A model generated the notes under the pieces. That model had not been told where the DNA came from. It did not search any database and saw only the letters and a program-made list of their open reading frames with translations. A program made the position numbers and the translations under genes. From contig CM066990.1 in NCBI GenBank assembly GCA_033977485.1, forward strand, positions 14,884,001 through 14,948,000: a stretch of 64,000 nucleotides of DNA. Direction: 5' to 3'. The DNA comes from Hydrangea macrophylla. Taxonomy: Eukaryota > Streptophyta > Magnoliopsida > Cornales > Hydrangeaceae. Shown here in pieces: positions 45,390-57,137 of this stretch (the stretch's first letter is position 1; each line of letters opens with the position of its first letter).

Positions 45390-46148
45390 TATATGTATCA
45401 AGGCATGTTGGGAAAAATGGATCGAGGCATTTGGTTAAAAAGATGGGACTGCGTGTTGAGTTGATAAGTCGGGAATGTATTAGGCTACGTGCTAGGATAG
45501 TAGTGTTAGATGTAATGCTACGTGCGAGATATGGACCCAAGAGTCCATGTTATGATTAAGATTGGTTGGGATGATGTCAGTTGGTATATATTGAGTTGGT
45601 GCATTCATGAATGTGAATTATGAGATGATTCTTACGATGATGTTGTTTTATATACTGCATATCTATAGATACTCTGTTAATAATTGTATTCACTCAGCTT
45701 TCGTTGCTAATGGCATTTTATGCCGCTGGATATTCTACGTCCAACTGGCAAAGGTTATGATAATACATGAGAGGAGTACAAGGCTTGGGGCTATGAGGAT
45801 GATGCCTACTATAATGGAGGCTATGTTGGAGATGACTATTATGCGAGCTAAAGACTTGGAGCTTCGTGGCAGATAGTTTATGTTTATGTTCTAGAGATTG
45901 CTATAATAGTTAAGTTTGTAATCAGCAAGGGTGTCGTAATACTTTAATTCCGCTACTACATATGTTCTATAATAGCTAGTAAACTTTGATCATATATATT
46001 GAACTTAGATATTCCAATGCGTTATTTGATCCATTACTCTAATGATTAGACTTGGTTTATGGACAATGTGGTGATTTTCAACTGTCATGGCTTACGGATC
46101 CAAAAAGGAATTTTATTTTCTCTAATTTTGCTACTACGGGGCGTGACA

Positions 46149-46414
46149 GAATTTTTGGTATCTAAGCCTAGGTTTAGTAGTCATACTCACCAATTGTCCG
46201 ACATTTCTTGAGTTTAAACGTTAAGATTTCCTTGAGATAGGGGTTGACTCTAAGTAATGTTCTGGAGATTATTTGTATGGAGTTATCCTTGCTATCAATG
46301 TGATAATAGCTATAACTATTATGTTTAGTTTCTGAACTACCTTTGGTGATTTTTTTTTTTGAATTAACGACTAACCGATAGATGTCTATATAGGCACCCA
46401 ACCATACTGCATCG
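46149..46414 (+). other. T2 primer binding site and leader
   Basis: PBS TGGTATCTAAGCC at 46156-46168, a mutated initiator tRNA-Met site. A T-rich run at 46350-46362 and an acceptor-like TCTATATAG precede the gag ATG. No acidic ORF. Confidence 0.75.
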
Positions 46415-46757
46415 ATGGCAGGAAGGCCATCTACCCGAAATCATCCCGTACAAATTGATAAGGCACCCCCAGCACCTCATGCAGCTGATCCGACTAGATT
46501 ATTTGAATCCTCTGTGAGAAGGATGGAATGGATCAATAACCCCAACGTGAACAACGGCAATAATCATGGACCACCTCTGAGGCCAGTTCAGGATCGAATA
46601 GTGGAGCATTTTTGTCATTTTTATCCAGAGAAGTTTAACAGGAATACTAAGCTATGGCAAGAGGAATAGTGGCTCCGGGATATGGAAGATATATTCGATA
46701 CCTTGGGATGTAACGAGATAGAGAAGCATTGATGGCTACATTCTCGTTGACCTATAC
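46415..46757 (+). pseudogene. gag: T2 gag, N-terminal part (interrupted by T4)
   Basis: ATG at 46415 gives MAGRPSTRNHPVQIDK, followed by RRMEWINNPNVNNGNN, which aligns with RMEHIGDTYNHATNNNGNN of T4 gag. A stop (TAG at 46667-46669) sits at the Trp after LWQEE. The frame goes on toward the T4 insertion point in the capsid part; the remainder is at 57138. Confidence 0.82.
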
Positions 46758-48101
46758 TGTCACGCCCCGGAACGGCAAAAATAGAGAAAAATAAATTTCC
46801 TTTTTTGGTCCAAAGGCAGCGACGGGTGAAGTCACATGATTGTCCACACCACGCAGTACTAAGCAACAAGAGTAATAGTGTAACAAGAATGAAGTCTAGG
46901 TTCTAATCACAATGTAACATAAAGTAAACAAAAGTTACTAAATATTACACATCAGAGTCTCGAATCAAATATAAGACAGCGGAAGTACAAATGCCAAGGC
47001 AACATATGCCTGACTACAAAAAGGGTTCTAAAACGGTAAAGACAATTAGCTACAATTCTAGTCTAGTCTTCAGTTGGCGTAGAGGTAGTCCTCGGCGTAG
47101 TAGTCTTCTTCAGTCTGACCTCCGTCGGGGAAATTTTCCACGGGGACTCCGTCACCGGCATAGTAGTCCTCTCCTGCAGGCCCTTCACCTGTATAGTCAT
47201 AACCAGGGTGCGCTGGAACGTAGAAATGTCCAGCGGCATAAACGCCGTCAGCTTAATGAAAGCCGAGTGAGTTAAATACTAACAGGGTATCGACTATTCA
47301 TATTATCACAAGTTATAAATAGTAACCAAATTAGAATTCAGTAAGGGTAACTCCTTTAATCAAACCAATGATCCGATTACTGACATCCTATTCATTTTAA
47401 GATCGACAACGCGTCCTGATAGGGGAACAAACTCGACAGTAGTTCAACTCTATAACACACCATTGCTCATCCACCGCTTTTAAGAACATATGCACAGTTC
47501 ACCGCATGTCATGGATACCACGTTAGTCCATCCCCCGCTTTTAAGAACATATGCACAGTTCACCGCATGTCAGGGATATAACGCTTTAAACAACAGTACA
47601 TCATTCTATGCCACGACTTAGCGACATCTACCAGTGATCACGGTCCACCGCATGTCATAGACACCTTTGTCTGTCTACCGCTTTTAAGAACATATGATTA
47701 GATCATCTGGCTATCTTAGGGCAAATGGTCCGGTTCACCGCAAGTCATAGACACCTTCGTCTGTCTACCGCTTTTAAGAACATATGATCGACCAAAGCCC
47801 GCCCATGCAAATTTCCCGAATCTTAGCAAACCTACTTAAGTTCAACTCTATCACCGATACATGACAATCCCAATGTGGCCCGACTACTCTGAATGAAATG
47901 AACGTTAACTCCAAAGGATTCACGACTATTCCGTTATGTAACATTATAAACATTATCATTTAGTCTTGTTGTTACTACGACCCTACGCTGCATTAACTCG
48001 TTATCATGTCTGTATTACAATAATAAAGCATGCTGGGAAATACTGAACAGTAAATAAACAACTAAACAGTTATTATAAGAAAAACAGTATTTTGAAGCTT
48101 C

Positions 48102-48312
48102 TAATCGATTGGTATAAAGGTTCAATCGATTGGTATAAAAGTGGCATCAATCGATTGGAAAAAGATTCAATCAATTGGCATAGAAGTAGTGTCAATCGAT
48201 TGATAAAAGGTTCAATCGATTGTATCACAATCCATGCCATTCGATTGCACAAAATGTCAATCGATTGGGACCTGAAAGATGTCAATCGATTGGTTAGAGT
48301 ACCAATCGATTG
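48102..48312 (-). promoter_or_regulatory. CAATCGATTG array downstream of TATA (T4 3' LTR)
   Basis: Seven exact palindromes plus three variants in 211 bp, about 420-640 bp after the TATA box in element direction. Confidence 0.7.
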
Positions 48313-48731
48313 ATACTTTGTCTTCTTCACAGAGAAGACTGTCCAGCAACATATAAATGGGAATACATGGTTTCTGCATCTCTTCTTTATTTAAAACAAG
48401 TCCTAACATCAATGTAAGGCTACCAAGTGAGTTTAAAACTCACCTTAGGCGTTAAGAGCGTGTTTGGTTGTGTGTGTTTGAGCTTTGGAAGCTCCAATGG
48501 TGGTCTTCCCCTCTCTCTATCTTGCTTCTCTGTCTTCTCTCTTCTCTTTCTTCTTCTTTTCTTCTTCTTTCTGGTCTTCTTCTTCTTCCTCTTCAATCCA
48601 TCTGTGTGTGTGTGTGAATAGGTGTATATATGTGTATATATATGAGTGTATATATATATAATACACACACAAGACTCTCCCTCTCACTCTCTCTGATTTC
48701 TTGGAACCCCAAAAACGCAGGAATGAGCTGA

Positions 48732-48739
48732 TATATATA
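48732..48739 (-). promoter_or_regulatory. TATA box of T4 3' LTR
   Basis: TATATATA in element direction CCCTATATATATCAGC. The equivalent in the 5' LTR is at 56849-56856. Confidence 0.7.
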
Positions 48740-48800
48740 GGGAGAAAGTGTTCACGTGGCCTCTCCTCAGCCAGAGCAAAAGAATCTGCCCAGCTGCCTC

Positions 48801-48912
48801 CAATCGATTGGCATAAGTGTCAATCGATTGATAAAAGTAATCGATTGGTATAGAGTTCAATCGATTGGTATCCAAAATAAGACAATCGATTGGAAAACTT
48901 GTCAATCGATTG
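48801..48912 (-). promoter_or_regulatory. CAATCGATTG array upstream of TATA (T4 3' LTR)
   Basis: Five exact palindromes plus one variant in 112 bp, 60-170 bp upstream of the TATA box in element direction. Confidence 0.7.
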
Positions 48913-49066
48913 GTATCCAAATTATACCAAGGGTAAGGCCAGGCTCAAACAAGTATTAAAAGAAACATACAGGGTCTTATTCACATAATATATTACAAAA
49001 ATACAGGGTATTTCATCATCCACCACTCATTAAAGATTTCGTCCTCGAAATCCAAAACAAACAGGG

Positions 49067-52000
49067 TTAAAACAAAAATGGAAACTTCTCTCGCATTTCT
49101 GACTCCAGCTCCCATAAAGCTTGTCCTTCGTCGTGGTGCTTCCACTGAACCTTCACTAGCGGAATATCCTTGTTTCTGAGCTTCTTCACTCCTCGGTCTA
49201 GAATACGCACTGGTCATTCATTGTACGTCACGTTCTCGTTCACCTCGATATCTTCAAAACTGATCTCGTGCGCCGGGTTGTGGGCATATTTCCTCAACAT
49301 GCTGATGTGGAAAACGTTGTGCACTCCTGACATCTTTGGCGGCAATGCAAGTCGATAAGCCACCTTCCCAATACGTTCTAGGATCTCAAACGGTCCAATG
49401 AATCTCGGCGACAACTTGCCTCTTTTCTGTCCGAATCTGACGATACCTCGAACTGGCGAGACTTTGAGTAGCACATGATTTCCAACTGCAAACTCTAGAT
49501 CTTTCCGTCGTTTATCGGCATAGTTCTTGTGTCTGGATTGCGCTGTCTTCATCTTTTCTCGTACAATCTGGATCTTCTCGCTGGTTTCTCGAATCATCTC
49601 AGGCCCAAGTAGTTGAGTATCTCCGACTTCGGCCCAACATAACAGCGATCGGCAATGTCTTCCATACAAAGCTTTAAATGGCGCCATCCCTATGCTCGTG
49701 TGGTAGCTGTTGTTGTAGGAAAACTCGATCAAAGGTATATGCGTCTCCCATGAATTCTCGAATTCAACAACACAGGCTCGCAACATATCCTCCATCACTT
49801 GATTGACTCGTTCGGTCTGACCGTCTGTCTGTGGATGAAAGGCTGAACTCAAATTCAATGAAGTTCCCATTGCTGTCTGAAGGCTTTTCCAGAATTCTGC
49901 GGTGAAGCGTGAATCTCGATCTGAAACTATTGAGACAGGTACACCGTGCAGTCGCACTACTTGCTCTAGATACATCCGGCTCAATCTTTCAACACGGTAC
50001 GTCATGCTGTAGGCGATAAAATGTGCTGACTTGGTGAGTCGATCCACTATTACCCAAATAGCATCGTGGTTTTGCTGAGACTTTGGCAATCCAACCACAA
50101 AATCCATGGTGATGTGCTCCCATTTCCATTGGGGAATCGGTAGTGGTTGTAGGAGTCCAAGTGGTTTCTGATGCTCTGCCTTCACTTGTTTGCAAATAAG
50201 ACATTACGATATATACTCGGCCACTTCTCGCTTCATTCCTTCCCACCAGAAGTTTCTCTTCAAGTCCTTATACATCTTGTTTCCTCCTGGGTGGATAGTC
50301 ATCCTTGACTTGTGTGCTTCGTCTAGAATGTTCTTCCTGAGACCATCGTCATTTGGCACACAGAGTCTACCTTTGCATCTCAGTGCTCTGTCCGTACTAA
50401 TACTCCATATCTCTGGTTCCTTTGCGGACATCTTAGCAAACCATAACTTGAAATCCTCGTTCGACTGTTGAGCTTCCAAGATGCGGCTGATGAGAGTCGG
50501 TTGTACAACAAGACATTCAAGGTGTGGTTCTTCTCCTGATTCCACTGGCCGAAGGTCGAATTCGGCTAACGTCTCCATTGCTCGCCATTCTCTAATCAAA
50601 ATCGAAGCAACCAAAAGGCGTGGCCTCCGGCTTAGAGCATCAGCTACAACATTTGCTTTACCCGGGTGGTATTGCAAAGAGAAGTCATAGTCCTTGAGTA
50701 GTTCCATCCATCTCCATTGTCGCATGTTCAACTCCTTCTGAGAGAACAGGTACCTTAAACTCTTGTGATCTGAGAACAAGTCAAACTTTTCTCCATACAA
50801 ATAGTGTCTCCAAATCTTCAGGGCGAACACGATTGCAGCTAGTTCCAAGTCGTGCGTCGGATAGTTCTTCTCATGCGGCTTCAATTATCTCGATCCGTAT
50901 GCGATGACATTCTCCTCTTGCATTAGCACACAACCAAGTCCTTGGTGTGATGCATTACTATAGATTATGAATTGTTCACCACTCTTAGGTATCGCAAGCA
51001 CGGGTGCTGAGGTTAGTCTCTCCTTCAATTCCCGAAATGCATCCTCATGTTTATCGGTCCATTCGTACTTCGTTTCCTTCCTAGTCAGGCTTGTCAACGG
51101 TCCTGCGATTCTAGAGAATCCTTCCACAAATCTCCGGTAATACCCAGCCAATCCAAGGAAACTCCTAACTTCGGTCGCGTTGGTTGGCCTATTCCAGCTC
51201 AAGACTGCATCGATCTTAGATGAGTCTACGGAAATCCCATCCTGTGATATCACATGTCCCAGGAATTTAACTTCCTGAAGCCAGAATTCACATTTACTGA
51301 ATTTTGCATACAGACTATTATCTCTGAGAGTCTGTAGAGCAATTTGTAGATGCTTCTTATGTTCCTCTTCCGTCCTTGAATAAATTAGAATGTCGTCAAT
51401 GAATACTATAATGAATTGATCCAGATAGGGTCTGAATACTCTATTCATTAGGTCCATGAATACTGTCGGGGCATTAGTCAATCCAAAAGACATCACTAAA
51501 AACTCGTAGTGTCCATATCTCGTCCTGAAGGCAGTTTTCAGTATGTCTTTCGGTCGAACTAGCAATTGATGGTATCCTGAACGCAAATCAATTTTCGAGA
51601 ATATCCTTGATCCTTGCAGTTGATCGAACAGGTCGTCTATCCGGGGAAGTGGGTATCTATTCTTGATCGTGACTTTATTCAGCTCCCTGTAGTCGATACA
51701 GAGTCGTAGCTCTCTGTCTTTCTTCTTCACAAATAGAACTGGTGCTCCCCCAAGGCGATGTACTGGGGCGAACAAAACCTAAGACTTCAAGTTCCTGAAC
51801 TTGCTTCTTCAATTCTAACATTTCTGTTGGCGCCATCCGATACGAGGTCTTGGAAATCGGCAACGTTCCGGGTGCTAACTCAATGCAGAAGTCTATCTCT
51901 CTCTTCGGCGAAAGTCCTGAGATAATTCGGAACACATCTTCAAAGTCTTGAATAACGAGGATCTGGTTGATAGTAAGCTCCGTGCTTGAAGTCTTAATCG

Positions 52001-53573
52001 GGGCTAGGCAGCTCGTGATAAACATGTCGCTCAACGGTTGGCACTGAAATCTGATCTGCGGGCAACCAGGCGTCGAAAAGACAATGGTCCGACTAACACA
52101 ATCCAGGTTAGCGCCATACTTAGTAAGCCAATCCATTCCTAGGATCACGTCGAACTCAGACATTGACAAGACTATCAAGTCTGCCGGAAGATTTCTATCC
52201 TCTAGTGTCAAGGGACAATCCTTGCACACCTTACCTAACTTAACAGATACTCCCAAGGGCGAAACGGCATTAAGGGTCAGCTCAAGTGCTAGGGGTAGCA
52301 ATCCCAAATCACGTGCCATCTTAATAGGTATGAAAGAACGGGTGGCACCAGTATCAAACAAAGCTCTAACTTGACAGTGAAATAAAACGAGTGTACCTTC
52401 CAAGTTCTGCTGTTCCTCAGCATTATACCCTGCATCGTCAGGAATAATGGCATTCACCCTAACCTGTCCTTGCTGTCCTTGAGCAGGCGCCCCATAGTAG
52501 CCTCCACGTGGTTCTCGACAATCCTTGCTTATGTGACCAGGCTTGTTACAGTTGCGGTAGACGAGGTCATTACGACAGTTGGTCTTGGGGGCTGTGCAAT
52601 ACCTTGCAATATGTCCGGGCACTCCACAGTTGAAACATCCATCAGTGTTCTATCGCTGGGCGGCGGACTGTGCCTGAGGTGGTCCTCGCTGTTGATTCTG
52701 CTGTCGAGGAAAATTAGCTTGGGGCTTCCTTGTCCCATCCCATGTGCGCTTGGTTCCTTGGTAGTTGTTGGTCTGGGGTTTCCATCCTTGATTGTTCCTC
52801 GATGATTGCGCGGGAAAGTTCCTTGGTTGGAAGGTCCTGGGTGGAGGTCGATTCGCTTGTGGTCCTTGCACAGGGTAAGCATCCTTTTCTAAACTTGAAG
52901 CAAGACGGACAATCCCTTCAAATGACTGGCCCAGATGGCCTATCATCATGTGTCGGAGGTGTGGGTTGAGTCCTTGGTGGAATCGGTTGACCTTCTTGGC
53001 AGAGGTGTCTATCATATGCGGAGCGAAATGAGAAAGTCGCTCGAATTATGTAGTATACTCCCTGACTGTCCAGTTTCCTTGGGTTAGACTCAGGAAATTC
53101 CTCTCTTGTTGGTCTCTTTCGTCCTCAGGGAAATACTTCTCGAGAAATCGAGTCTTGAATGCTTCCCAAGGCATTCTCCTTGCAGCGTCAATCCCAATTG
53201 TGGCTCTCTCAGCCTCCCACCAGTCCGCAGCGGAGTAAGTCAGTTGAAATGCGGCTAGACGTCTCTTGTCAAGCTCACTGCACTCTAGGGCTTCGAAAAT
53301 TAGCTCCAACTCTCGTATCCATTGCTCTGCTTTCCAGGGCTCTGCCATGCCGTCGAACTTCTTGGGTCGCAGGCCACGAAATCGTTCCAACAGCTTATCG
53401 CCTGCCTGTCTTGGAGGGACAACGTGGTTATTGCCGTTGTTATTGGTGGCATGATTATAGGTATCGCCGATGTGCTCCATCCGTTGCATGAAAGCTTCGA
53501 AGACTCCAGTTAGGTCCATACCCTCGGGAATGGGTGCTCCCAGTCGTGCTTGGTTCCTTGTGGGTCCCACCAT
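49067..53573 (-). pseudogene. gag-pol: T4 gag-pol, Tekay/Del chromovirus type (broken)
   Basis: Starts at ATG 53573 (MVGPTRNQARLGAPIP). Gag core, then zinc knuckle CFNCGVPGHIARYC with a second knuckle-like CNKPGHISKDC. Protease keeps an intact DTGATRSF; RT keeps FIDDILIYS; RNase H keeps the DASHQGLG-type block. Integrase shows [22 protein letters not shown] and FHPQTDGQTERVN, followed by the chromodomain-like IPLVKVQW end. Breaks: stops in gag near 53044 and 52648, a 1-bp insertion near 51750, and stops near 50886, 50205 and 49213, the last of which cuts off the chromodomain-like part. Gag and pol would be one frame. Fewer frameshifts than T3 but more stops from C-to-T type changes. Confidence 0.93.
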
Positions 53574-53972
53574 AGTGATCCGTGTGAGGTGTACCTATGA
53601 AGGACCTAACGATTAGCGGATAATTTTCTCGGGGAAATGACCATAATTAAATAACAGACAGCATAACATGAATCAAAATCACAACCATAACATAATAATG
53701 AGACGATAACAGAAATAACCAAGAGAAACGATCTGCCATATATATATACCCAAAAGATGTACAACGAAGTACACAACAGATCATCTATGTACCGCGTAGT
53801 ACATGGTCCTATACAAGATCTAAACAAAAGGAAAGATATACATAAGACCACTACTGGTGGCTACCTATACAAAAAAAGCTACGGTTAATAGCTGTCTATA
53901 TAAGCGTCAAAAGTAAGTGGACAACATGTCCTAAAGTCAAACGTAAAAGTCTAAGTCCCAAAGGTACTGGAC
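53574..53972 (-). other. Spacer between acidic ORF and gag in T4
   Basis: 399 bp, non-coding, similar to 25560-25883. GGACATGTTGTCC lies after the ORF, a run of GTAC words at about 53755-53805, and an acceptor-like CTTCATAG stands before gag. Confidence 0.55.
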
Positions 53973-54932
53973 TCAAAAGATGTCCACATCGGATCCATAG
54001 ATGGAAGCCTCGTCCTCTGGGGCAACCTCAGATAAAACATCATCCTCATCCATATCATCGTCATCCATCATGTCCTCATCCTCTATCACAACATCCTCAA
54101 TCAGCTCGGGTCCATCATGCTCCACAACAGCTCCCAAATCCCCTGCATCAGCGGCCATGTCAGCCTGGGCTGCATCAAATGCGGCTGCAAGTGCCTCAGC
54201 CTGTACCATAGCCTGTGCCAACTCTGGTGCTCCAATGTCAAATCCATGGGGATGTGCGGCCATCTCTGCAGCCCACTCAACTTCCAACTGTGCTATAACT
54301 CCTCCTGGTAAGACTGGTACTACTGCATCATCATCTGCGGCTATCTCATCCTCCCCTATCGGATAACCCTCTGTAACTACAATATCTACGCCAACTGGTA
54401 CGTCCATACCGGCTGGGTCCTCGGGGTCCTCCTCCTCCGGATCATACTCCGACTCCTCGTCATTGGTGTCCTCGTCCTCCTCATCCTCCATCTCCTCATC
54501 GTCATCCTCTGGCTCATCGTCGCCATCGCTCTCATCATCATTCTTCGGATCCTCATCTGTTGGGGGTGCATCAGCCATGTCCTCCTTCGGTGGGGGTGGA
54601 GGTGTCTGGGGTGGTGGCTCTGTCAGGGGTGGTGGAGGCGCTGTTCTAACTTCTGTAAGTAGAACCTGGTACGAAGAACGGTCTCGTAACATCAGTAGAG
54701 AATCCTCCTCGATGCGTTTGAAGGTCTCCTTGCGGTAGATCATCTCCCGACGTATCACTTCTGGGTCCTGGGTCCCAAATCTCTGCTGCTCAATCCGCAT
54801 GTCCCGCTCTGTCTCTGCAATAGCCCTCTGCCTAACCTTCCAGGCATAGTACTGTGGATCTGCTGGCGCAATACTCCTCTCATACACATAGTGTCCTCCA
54901 AACTTGTCTGGAACGAACAGCGGTGGTGCCAT
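53973..54932 (-). CDS. Acidic ORF upstream of gag in T4, unknown function
   Basis: 319-residue intact ORF, ATG at 54932 just after an acceptor-like CTTTTCAG. N-terminal part (about 1-96) has GGH at 12-14 and PADP at 23-26, the same spacing as in T3. A Pro-rich linker follows (about 97-115), then an Asp/Glu tract (about 117-172), a variable part, an Ala/Met-rich helical part (about 203-266) and an acidic tail containing PEDEA near 305-309. It shares layout and motifs with the T3 ORF but low overall identity, so the two have diverged while staying open. No recognised domain. A non-structural accessory protein of the element is the likeliest role; an exapted host segment is an alternative. Confidence 0.75.
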   Translation of the reverse strand: MAPPLFVPDKFGGHYVYERSIAPADPQYYAWKVRQRAIAETERDMRIEQQRFGTQDPEVIRREMIYRKETFKRIEEDSLLMLRDRSSYQVLLTEVRTAPPPPLTEPPPQTPPPPPKEDMADAPPTDEDPKNDDESDGDDEPEDDDEEMEDEEDEDTNDEESEYDPEEEDPEDPAGMDVPVGVDIVVTEGYPIGEDEIAADDDAVVPVLPGGVIAQLEVEWAAEMAAHPHGFDIGAPELAQAMVQAEALAAAFDAAQADMAADAGDLGAVVEHDGPELIEDVVIEDEDMMDDDDMDEDDVLSEVAPEDEASIYGSDVDIF

Positions 54933-55070
54933 GCTACCTGAAAAGGGACTACCTTAAGTCAGAACTAATCTTAGTACTCATCTATAGAATCTCAAGGTTC
55001 TAGGACCAGATGATGTGGGACAATCTGTGAGCAAAAAGGTATACAACCTAGGCTCTGATACCAAAAATCC
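54933..55070 (-). other. T4 primer binding site and leader
   Basis: PBS TGGTATCAGAGCC in element direction at 55051-55063, followed by a leader sharing CCAGATGATGTGG with T3. Confidence 0.85.
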
Positions 55071-57132
55071 TGTCACGCCCCAGAACGGCAAAAATAGAGA
55101 AAAATAAATGTCCTTTTTGGGTCCAAAGGCAGCGACGGGTGAAGTCACATGATTGTCCACACCACGCAATACTAAGCAACAAGAGTAATAGTGTAACAAG
55201 AATGAAGTCTAGGTTCTAATCACAATGTGACATAAAGTCAACAGAAGTTACTAACTATTACACATCAGAGTCTCGAATCAAATATAAGACAGCAGAAGTA
55301 CAAATGCCAAGGCAACATATGCCTGACTACAAAAAGGGTTCTAAAACGGTAAAGACAATTAGCTACAATTCTAGTCTAGTCTTCAGTTGGCGTAGAGGTA
55401 GTCCTCGGCGTAGTAGTCTTCTTCGGTCTGACCTCCGTTGGGGAAATTCTCCACGGGGACTCCGTCACCGGCATAGTAGTCCTCTCCTGCAGGCCCTTCA
55501 CCTGTACAGTCATAACCAGGGTGCGCTGGAACGTAGAAATGTCTAGCAGCATAAACGCCGTCAGCTTAATGAAAGCTGAGTGAGTTAAATACTAACAGGG
55601 TATCGACTATTGATATTATCACAAGTTATAAATAGTAACCAAATTAGAATTCAGTAAGGGTAACTCCTTTAATCAAACCAATGATCCGATATAACGCTTT
55701 AAACAATAGTACATCATTCTATGCCACGACTTAGCGACATCTACCAGTGATCACGGTCCACCGCATATCATAGACACCTTCGTCTGTCTACCGCTTTTAA
55801 GAACATATGATTAGATCATCTGGCTATCTTAGGGCAAATGGTCCGGTTCACCGCAAGTCATAGACACCTTCGTCTGTCTACCGCTTTTAAGAACATATGA
55901 TCGACCAAAGCCCGCCCACGCAAATTTCCCGAATCTTAGCAAACCTACTTAAGTTCAACTCTATCACCGATACATGACAATCCCAATGTGGCGTGAATAC
56001 TCTGAATGAAATGAACATTAACTCCAAAGGATTCACGACTATTCTGTTATCTAACATTATAAACATTATCTGTTAGTCTTGTTGTTACTACGACCCTACG
56101 CTGCATTAACTCGTTATCATGTCTGTATTACAATAATAAAGCATGATGGGAATTACTGAACAGTAAATAAACAACTAAACAGTTATTATAAGAAAAATAG
56201 TATTCTGAAGTTTCCAATCGATTAGTATAAAGGTTCAATCGATTGGTATAAAAGTGGCATCAATCGATTGGAAAAAGATTCAATCGATTGGCATAGAAGT
56301 AGTGTCAATCGATTGATAAAAGGTTCAATCGATTGGATCACAATCCATGCCAATCGATTGCACAAAATGTCAATCGATTGGGACCTGAAAGATGTCAATC
56401 GATTGGTAAGAGTACCAATCGATTGATACTTCGTCTTCTTCACAGAGAAGACTGTCCAGCAACATATAAACGGGAATACATGGTTTCTGCATCTCTTCTT
56501 TATTTAAAACAAGTCCTAACATCAATGTAAGGCTACCAAGTGAGTTTAAAACTCACCTTAGGCGTTAAGGGCGTGTTTGGTTGTGTGTGTTTGAGCTTTG
56601 GAAGCTCCAATGGTGGTCTTCCCCTCTCTCTATCTTGCTTCTCTGTCTTCTCTCTTCTCTTTCTCCTTCTTTTCTTCTTCTTTCTGATCTTCTTCTTCTT
56701 CCTCTTCAATCCATCTGTGTGTGTGTGTGAATAGGTGTATATATGTGTATATATATATATGAGTGTATATATATAAAATACACACACAAGACTCTCCCTC
56801 TCACTCTCTCTGATTTCTTGGAACCCCAAAAATTCAGGAATGAGCTGATATATATAGGGAGAAAGTGTTCACGTGGCCTCTCCTCAGTCAGAGCAAAAGA
56901 ATCGGCCCAGCTGCCTCCAATCGATTGGCATAAGTGTCAATCGATTGATAAAAGCAATCGATTGGTATAGAGTTCAATCGATTGGTATCCAAAATAAGGC
57001 AATCGATTGGAAAACTTGTCAATCGATTGGTATCCAAATTATACCAAGGGTAAGGCCAGGCTCAAACAAGTATTAAAAGAAACATACAGGGTCTTATTCA
57101 CATAATATACTACAAAAATACAGGGTATTACA
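55071..57132 (-). repeat. T4 5' LTR
   Basis: 2062 bp, shorter than the 3' LTR because about 200 bp matching 47378-47577 are missing at 55690. CAATCGATTG arrays at 56215-56425 and 56918-57029, TATA box at 56849-56856 between them. Confidence 0.94.
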
Positions 57133-57137
57133 TATGC

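Larger units (their letters stand above)
41782..46148 (+). repeat. T2 5' LTR with a 1.87-kb insertion
   Basis: Begins TGTAATACCCAC and ends GGGGCGTGACA directly before a PBS. Total 4367 bp; about 2.5 kb remains once 43523-45389 is taken out, similar to the T1 LTR. It contains palindrome arrays on both sides of TATATATATA (42055-42064), (TA/CA)n and (GA)n microsatellites (about 42120-42300) and a degenerate tandem repeat (42945-43500). Confidence 0.8.
46758..49015 (-). repeat. T4 3' LTR
   Basis: 2258 bp. CAATCGATTG arrays at 48102-48312 (seven exact) and 48801-48912 (five exact) lie on either side of the TATA box at 48732-48739. CACCGCTTTTAAGAACA-like repeats at about 47455-47790; CT-rich and (GT)n/(TA)n DNA at about 48500-48664. 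Confidence 0.94.
46758..57132 (-). mobile_element. Tekay/Del-type Ty3 element T4, full length, antisense
   Basis: 10,375-bp element on the - strand with the same plan as T3: 5' LTR (55071-57132), PBS, acidic ORF, gag-pol, 3' LTR (46758-49015). It is flanked by TATAC / TATGC, a 5-bp duplication with one mismatch. The LTRs differ by about 9 bases in the first 230 and by a 200-bp deletion. Related to T3 but clearly another family member, with diverged LTR and acidic ORF. Confidence 0.94.

Noticed and set aside
45607..45876. 89-codon + strand ORF in the T2 LTR
   Set aside because: Lies in LTR sequence; composition is Met/Ile-rich and nothing is recognised.
41782..46148. Reading T2 as an element with a natural 4.4-kb LTR
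   Set aside because: Related LTRs are about 2.3-2.5 kb, and the extra 1.87 kb has its own terminal inverted ends and near-duplication, so an insertion is more likely.
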